A stretch of 64,000 bases of DNA from Artocarpus heterophyllus (taxonomy: Eukaryota; Streptophyta; Magnoliopsida; Rosales; Moraceae). The stretch lies in contig CM046333.1 in the NCBI GenBank assembly GCA_025403435.1, positions 15,773,770 to 15,837,769 on the forward strand. The letters are read 5' to 3'. Of the stretch, positions 58,861 through 64,000 are shown in pieces. The first letter of the stretch is position 1; the number at the start of each line of letters is the position of its first letter. A model generated the notes under the pieces. The model was not told where the DNA came from, did no database searches, and was given only the letters and a program-made list of their open reading frames with translations. The position numbers and the translations under genes are program-made.

Positions 58861-60721
58861 ATCTAATGGTGAGATAGTGGAATATAAGATACATATAATT
58901 GGGAAGGTAAAATAGAATGTATTCTTAAGTTGATTATGAATATCCTATGGGATGTTACACATTATGATATGTCATGGATATTTAACTTATTGGAGTTTTG
59001 TAATTTATATATATAGTTTGAGAATACAACTTTAAGCTTTTAGTAGAATAGCTTTAAAGTTGATGATTATAAAATATACATGTCGAGGATATGTTGTTTT
59101 ATAATTATATGGGTTTGATTTATATATGTCTATCGGGTCCCTTTTGCTAGCTCACATATTTTCTTGTAACAGTACGACGTACTTTATCGACATATTGATA
59201 ACTTATGTTAATTATTAAGATGGGATAAAATTTGAATAATTAGATTTAATAATTCATGTTAGTTTTTTAGTTGAATTAATTTAAGATAAAGGCATTAAAT
59301 TATTTAAATATATTTTATTTGAATATGATATTATCTATATATGACTATTTTAATTAAATAACTTCTTTATTAAGTTATTTGAATTAAAATTGAGGCTCTA
59401 TGAATAATCTTTGGTAAAAATAGTGGGAATTATCCAATCATAGGGGTGAACAGTGGGTGATTTGGCGGTTTTTAAGAGGGTACGGTTCGGTTTTTTTAGA
59501 TGACGGGTTGACGATTAACCAACCCGCAGACCACCCGTGGAATGGAGGGTGGTTTCGGTTTGGGCAAGGGCGAGTCCTAGCGGGTTGAGTCGGTTTGGGC
59601 CATACTATGGCCCAATATAGTTTTTTGGGCTTTTTTAAAAAAACAAATTTGTAGAAAAATTAAAATTTCATGTACTTTGAATATGTTTTTCAAAAAAGCA
59701 CTAAGCCAAACTTAATTATCCTAGTATGTTTACTTGTGAATTCAACAAATATTGGCAAGTTATGTTATAGGCCTTTTTTTTTTTTTCTTTTGATAATCAA
59801 ATATACATTTCATGTTACTATGCATAAGAAAGTGTGAAAAAATATAGCTAACCTGAATCTTTAATTTGATATAAGAGTATTATCCCTTGGTAATAGAATC
59901 ATTTAAAAAAATACATAGGCAAGCAGGTTTGGTTTGAACCCGCCGCCTAAATTTTAAAATCGAACTAGCCCGCCTATATATGTTGGATGGCGGGCTGCTA
60001 ACATGGAACCGCTTTTTTCAGGTAGGGCGGGTGCAAGTGCAGACGGGTGGAGGATGTGGGGCGGTTTTTGTTCAGTCCTATCCAATCATTCAAATCGAGT
60101 GAATCGGATAACTATGAGAGGATGAAAATGTGTCTGCCAGGTTAACACTGACCAAGCGGTTGATCACCATACACAAGGGGGTGGTCAACCGCCCATGCCT
60201 TATTCAGATATGCGCTCATGCGTTTTCATCTTGAGATTTGATTTTAATACCAATTTTGAGATCGAATTTGATAAGAATAGATATCCAATAATTCCCTATA
60301 AATAGGTAACGTGTTCATATGCTTTCGTATCATTATTAGCATCAAGGGAGGTCACTTGAGAGGTTTTAGAGAGAGAAATTCTACTCCTCTGAGAGATTAT
60401 TGTTCAACACTTAGAACAATAGTTTTGATTTTTCTCTTGGGATATTGGGCAGAGTTACCAAGGGAGAATTGAACGATGTGCACCCACTCGTACTTTGATC
60501 ATGGAAAAAATAATAGCAAAGAAAACCAGTTGTTGACGCTCTTCTGAACGCAATTCTTAGTAGTAGTTCTATCAAACAATTTTCTATCAAAAGTATGATT
60601 CCAACTCTGAAAGTTACGTAAAATCATTTATCACTTTATTGTATATAGCATGTCTAACTTGTTTATAGAAATAGTTTATTTATTAATATTTTAAAATCTG
60701 CTACATACTCTTTTTTCTACA
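58861..60721 (+). mobile_element. Right part of the old family B LTR, plus orientation
   Basis: Continues the LTR interrupted at 46898: TAATGGTGAGATAGTGGAA, TATGATATGTCATGGATAT, and near its end ATAGCATGTCTAACTTG are complements of positions in the family B LTRs, in order. It ends about 60721 (TTTTTTCTACA). Interrupted by a hAT-type insertion at 59441-60080. Without the insertions the old LTR is about 2.1 kb. Confidence 0.75.
59441..60080. mobile_element. hAT-type non-autonomous element, 640 bp
   Basis: Perfect 8-bp duplication TCCAATCA at 59433-59440 and 60081-60088. Ends TAGGGGTGAACA and, complemented, TAGGACTGAACA. GC-rich subterminal stretches rich in GGCGG, CGGTT and GCGGG flank an AT-rich centre. 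No transposase frame, so it would need a partner element to move. Confidence 0.92.
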
Positions 60722-60739
60722 TGTTTGACATTGTTAGTT

Positions 60740-60895
60740 TCAACTAAAATTTTTAGATGGTGAGTGTAAAGCTCTCATAGATTATGGTATCAAGAAAAAG
60801 TGGGTTATATTATAAAGTTCTCACATGTTACGGTTTTTTTAATCAATTGATTCAAATTAATTGGTGCTAACTAATGTTTCTGAACAACCTGTAAA
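60740..60895. mobile_element. MITE, 'GAGCTTTACACTG' family, copy 6 (degraded)
   Basis: Contains AGTGTAAAGCTCTCATAGA and ATAAAGTTCTCACATGTTACGG, the same paired core as copy 4. Terminal repeats are weak. Confidence 0.4.
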
Positions 60896-61571
60896 TCTAT
60901 CTTTAGGTTTTTAAGGGATTTTTTACAATGGGTAGATGTTTTGACTTATTGATAAGATATTCCAATTATATATTATAGCTTTAAGTAGTTAATTTGATCG
61001 TTAAAATAACTTGTCTTATAAGCATGACAAAAATACTTGCCGTATCGCAAAGAATCTCCTTTTTACCCTTTGTCAGACCAAGTTTGGAGTTGCAACATTT
61101 TTGAAGGTCGGCAAATTTGGCTTGAATATTTATATGAATCAATGACACAACAATTCAATTAATAATATCTTTTACAGTAAAATTTCATCCAATACTAAAA
61201 CGGTAATATGAAATTTGAAAGATGAGTTAAGAATTTGGATACCAAAAACCTCACAAAATAAACAAGTAGAAAGACAAAACAACAAAGTAGCTTTCCAATG
61301 TAGAGCAAATGTGAAATTTAGCATTTGAGTAAGGAAATAACTTTTCACTACAATGCTATTCTTGATGTTAAATTTGACATTTAATTGTTATTAAATAATG
61401 TATTTACTTCTTCATTTAATCACAATGTTTAACATTTTAATTATTTTAAAATTAAAATCTTATTGTTGTAACTTTAAAAACTTAGTGATCATAATAGAAA
61501 ATAGATATAACATTTGAAATAATACTATCCATTCGAAGCATAAATGAAAACAACATAATAAATATGTCATT

Positions 61572-61610
<39 letters not shown>

Positions 61611-62679
61611 TTTAGTGTGATACATTAGCATTGATGTTAGCATTTGCATTGAAATGCTTTAATCTAGCTCTTGTGGTGGATTCTCCCTTATCCAAAATGT
61701 TTGATGGTCGAGGTTCTTAAAGCTAAAATATTTTCTCAGTGAACTTTCTAAAGGCCCAACCCAGGAGCAACTATTTGTACATATGGAGGAGCATCCTATA
61801 GGTCAAGGAGATGCTTGAATGATTTTTCACTAGTTCAGTCCAGTTTGGCTCAGTTCAAAAGACCATCATAGTTTAAATTAGTATTTGGTAAAGCATGTAA
61901 TTTCAACTAAACTGACAGTTAAAATTAAGCTGAGCTATCCAACTTAGAGTTCAAACCCCCATTCTATTTCAATATTTTGAACTAATATTAAACAGTGATT
62001 TTATTCTTATATATTTATATTTATAATTTAACACTATTATTTCATATTATTTTTAATTAAATAACTTCTTTTTATATATTTCATATTTATTTTTTAATTA
62101 AATAATTTTTTCATGCTTCAAACTAGAGTTTTCAGTACTTATTCGAACACAAATTTAGATTAAATATCCTGTTCAAATTAATATTTTAACAATAAATCTA
62201 AATGCTAGTTCAGAATACTATTTAAACTACACAATTTATTTTTTTCTGTTCAAATTAGAGAAGTTCAAAATAACACAATTCGAACCAATGAACCAAATGG
62301 GACATTTGACTATCCTTGTATTCTTAGGCGAGCCACATCTTCATTAGAAGTTGGGTTAGCACGGGAGGCTTGTTGATGGTTGATCATATTGACAATAGAA
62401 CATGGAATGCTAAGAAGAGTGATGAGATCTTCCTCCCCATTGTCCAATAAGCTATAATGAGTCTTCTGCTGAGTGTGTAGGGGAAGGAGGATAGGATCAC
62501 TTGGCACTTCTAGGAGAAGGGTCTGTCCATTGTTTGATCAGGGTATCGGATGGTTGTCCAATAGAACCTGCAATTTTCTTCTTCGCGGGCTTGCCATGGC
62601 CGAGCTTGGTGGCATCGATTAACACGACATCTGGTGTACGTTTAATGATACACTACTTCCTATAAATGGTAATTGTGGT
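60896..62679. other. Intergenic, nothing recognised except a microsatellite
   Basis: AT-rich. An (AC)n-(AT)n tract occurs at 61572-61610. The frame at 62310-62507 has no recognised domain. Confidence 0.4.
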
Positions 62680-63060
62680 AGAAGAGGTGTTGATTGTTAG
62701 CATTTTAGCCCCCCACAGTGGAACCCATAATGAGTGTGTTTTCCATGCGCTATGGGAATGTGAATTGGCGAGGGATGCTTTGATGTTTTCCTATTTATAC
62801 CAATGAGTATGTTAGTTCAAGCAATTCTCTTTTAGTGGTGTTTGTCTCTTCCTTCACAATACGTTACAATAGATAAGTTAGAGTAGTAGTAGTTGTTGTT
62901 GTTTTGTTTTTTTTTTTTTGGTTGTATTATGGTCTGGTCCATTTGGTTGGATAGGAACAACCTCGTTTGTAATAATAGCTCTAAGAGTTTGGAGGTCCTT
63001 TTGGAAGAAGCAAGCCTCTTTTTCTATGAGCATCAAAGGTGCCAACAAGTGATGACCCTC
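62680..63060 (+). pseudogene. LINE-type reverse transcriptase tail (zinc-binding and RNase H-like) relic
   Basis: Plus-strand translation gives ESVFHALWECELARDA near 62730-62780, the histidine/cysteine-containing zf-RVT pattern, then after frame changes VWSIWLDRNNLVCNNSSKS near 62930-62990, typical of the segment following it in plant non-LTR elements. The two are separated by stops, a poly-T run and a frame change. It is a short decayed fragment with no LINE ends identified. Confidence 0.5.
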
Positions 63061-64000
63061 TTAGTGTGTCTTGCGGCAATGAACCTTATAGTTAGTCCCT
63101 TATTGAGGTGTTTTAAAACTAAAATTGATGCACGATTAGAGACTTGTGGGGTAGTTTCTATGATAGAACTAAAAAAGAGTAACGTATTAATAAGTATGTA
63201 TTTTTTAACTATCAATTTTTAAAGAAAAAGATTTAGAATACATTTTGAAAATATGTATTACTGGTGGGGGTTTCTCCGTAAGAAGGACCTTAAAACCCTA
63301 ATTTTTTATATTTGTAACCTCATTTCTGATTTTAGTTGTTCTTGTGTCTTTGGCCCCTATAGTGATAAGTGATAATGCGATTGTCCATCTTTTTGTTAGT
63401 TTTGCCTTTTCTTTTGAGGAACTTGCAAACTGGATCGCGTTCCATCCTCGTTAGCACTCCAAAACTATATTTGAAGGCTTTGTTAACTTGAATCTAGATT
63501 GTGGGTTTTCAAAAAAAAAGTTGTTATTATCTTTATCTTTACATTTTTTCTTTACATATGTAAATGAAAGAGAATAAAAGTTCTGGTCTTCTTTTTAATA
63601 AATATAAATACCGTGTTGTCTTATCCTTGGGAGATTATTTCTCTTCCCTTTTGTTTTTCTTTCTTTAATCTTCTTTTTCTTATTTTTCTTTCTTTGTCCT
63701 TTTTTCCTTTTTTAATTTTTTTAAATCATAGTTTTCCAAAGGAGACCCTCAAACATTTTTTTTTTCCACTTATGTTGAAATAATATTTTCCACAAATTTT
63801 TGTTTATGTTTAAACATAATTTTTTTTCCTGCGATCTATTATTGTCTCATTTGTAATTCATAAATAATAGACTATCTAATTTATCTAATGAAATTTGTTT
63901 GATCTATTCTAGTATTTTTATACTAAAATAAATAATAAATCTGGACAAAACTAAACTTTGAAGAAAATTTTACATTCACCATTGAAAACTTAACGAATTA
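63061..64000. other. Intergenic, nothing recognised
   Basis: T-rich DNA with pyrimidine tracts near 63640-63720. No gene supported. Confidence 0.4.

Noticed and set aside
1..64000. Bacterial-type systems such as CRISPR, operons or defence islands
   Set aside because: Introns, plant gene families and plant transposons throughout show that this is nuclear plant DNA; no repeat-spacer array was seen.

Overview
The window is AT-rich nuclear DNA from a flowering plant, almost certainly a eudicot. The evidence is a GT-AG intron-containing HY5 gene, a plant RanBP2-type zinc-finger gene, an OCP3-type homeodomain fragment, DUF247 (UPF0481) relatives, initiator-tRNA-primed LTR retrotransposons and many small inverted-repeat transposons. 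The species cannot be fixed from what is visible. No rRNA, tRNA or CRISPR features were seen.

Region by region. 0-2 kb: an intact, intronless LOG-like (cytokinin-activating enzyme family) frame and, upstream on the same strand, an intact 173-codon frame with an arginine-rich patch followed by a cysteine cluster, resembling the small nucleic-acid-binding proteins of some plant RNA viruses. 2-10 kb: an LTR of about 2 kb with an adjacent primer-binding site, then AT-rich DNA with small transposons. 10-11.1 kb: a complete two-exon gene with three RanBP2 zinc fingers. 12-19.4 kb: a decayed plus-strand Copia element split by a 3.9 kb insertion. 19.4-26.3 kb: gene-poor, with several copies of one small transposon family. 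26.3-28.5 kb: two adjacent broken DUF247 copies. 30.7-32.7 kb: a three-exon gene for a 212-residue membrane protein. 33.4-34.0 kb: the C-terminal exons of an OCP3-like homeodomain gene without its 5' part. 35.5-38.2 kb: a hAT-type element with a 2 kb LTR inside it. 43.0-45.5 kb: a SMAP1-like fragment and a complete four-exon HY5 gene with a G-box upstream.

46-60.7 kb is a nested transposon stack. An old plus-oriented LTR was split by a 12 kb minus-strand Copia element with two LTRs. A 2.3 kb solo LTR then landed in the Copia reverse-transcriptase gene, leaving a perfect 5-bp duplication, and a 640-bp hAT-type element with a perfect 8-bp duplication landed in the right half of the old LTR. The last 3 kb hold a decayed LINE-like fragment.

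The host genes are unlinked in function: light signalling (HY5), probable RNA binding (zinc finger), possible auxin-response peptide (SMAP1-like relic), defence regulation (OCP3 relic) and cytokinin metabolism (LOG-like). No operon-like or defence-island-like system was found. The least ordinary items are the virus-like frame, the LOG-like intronless copy lacking the usual catalytic Arg, the palindrome array in the Copia leader and the nested insertions.
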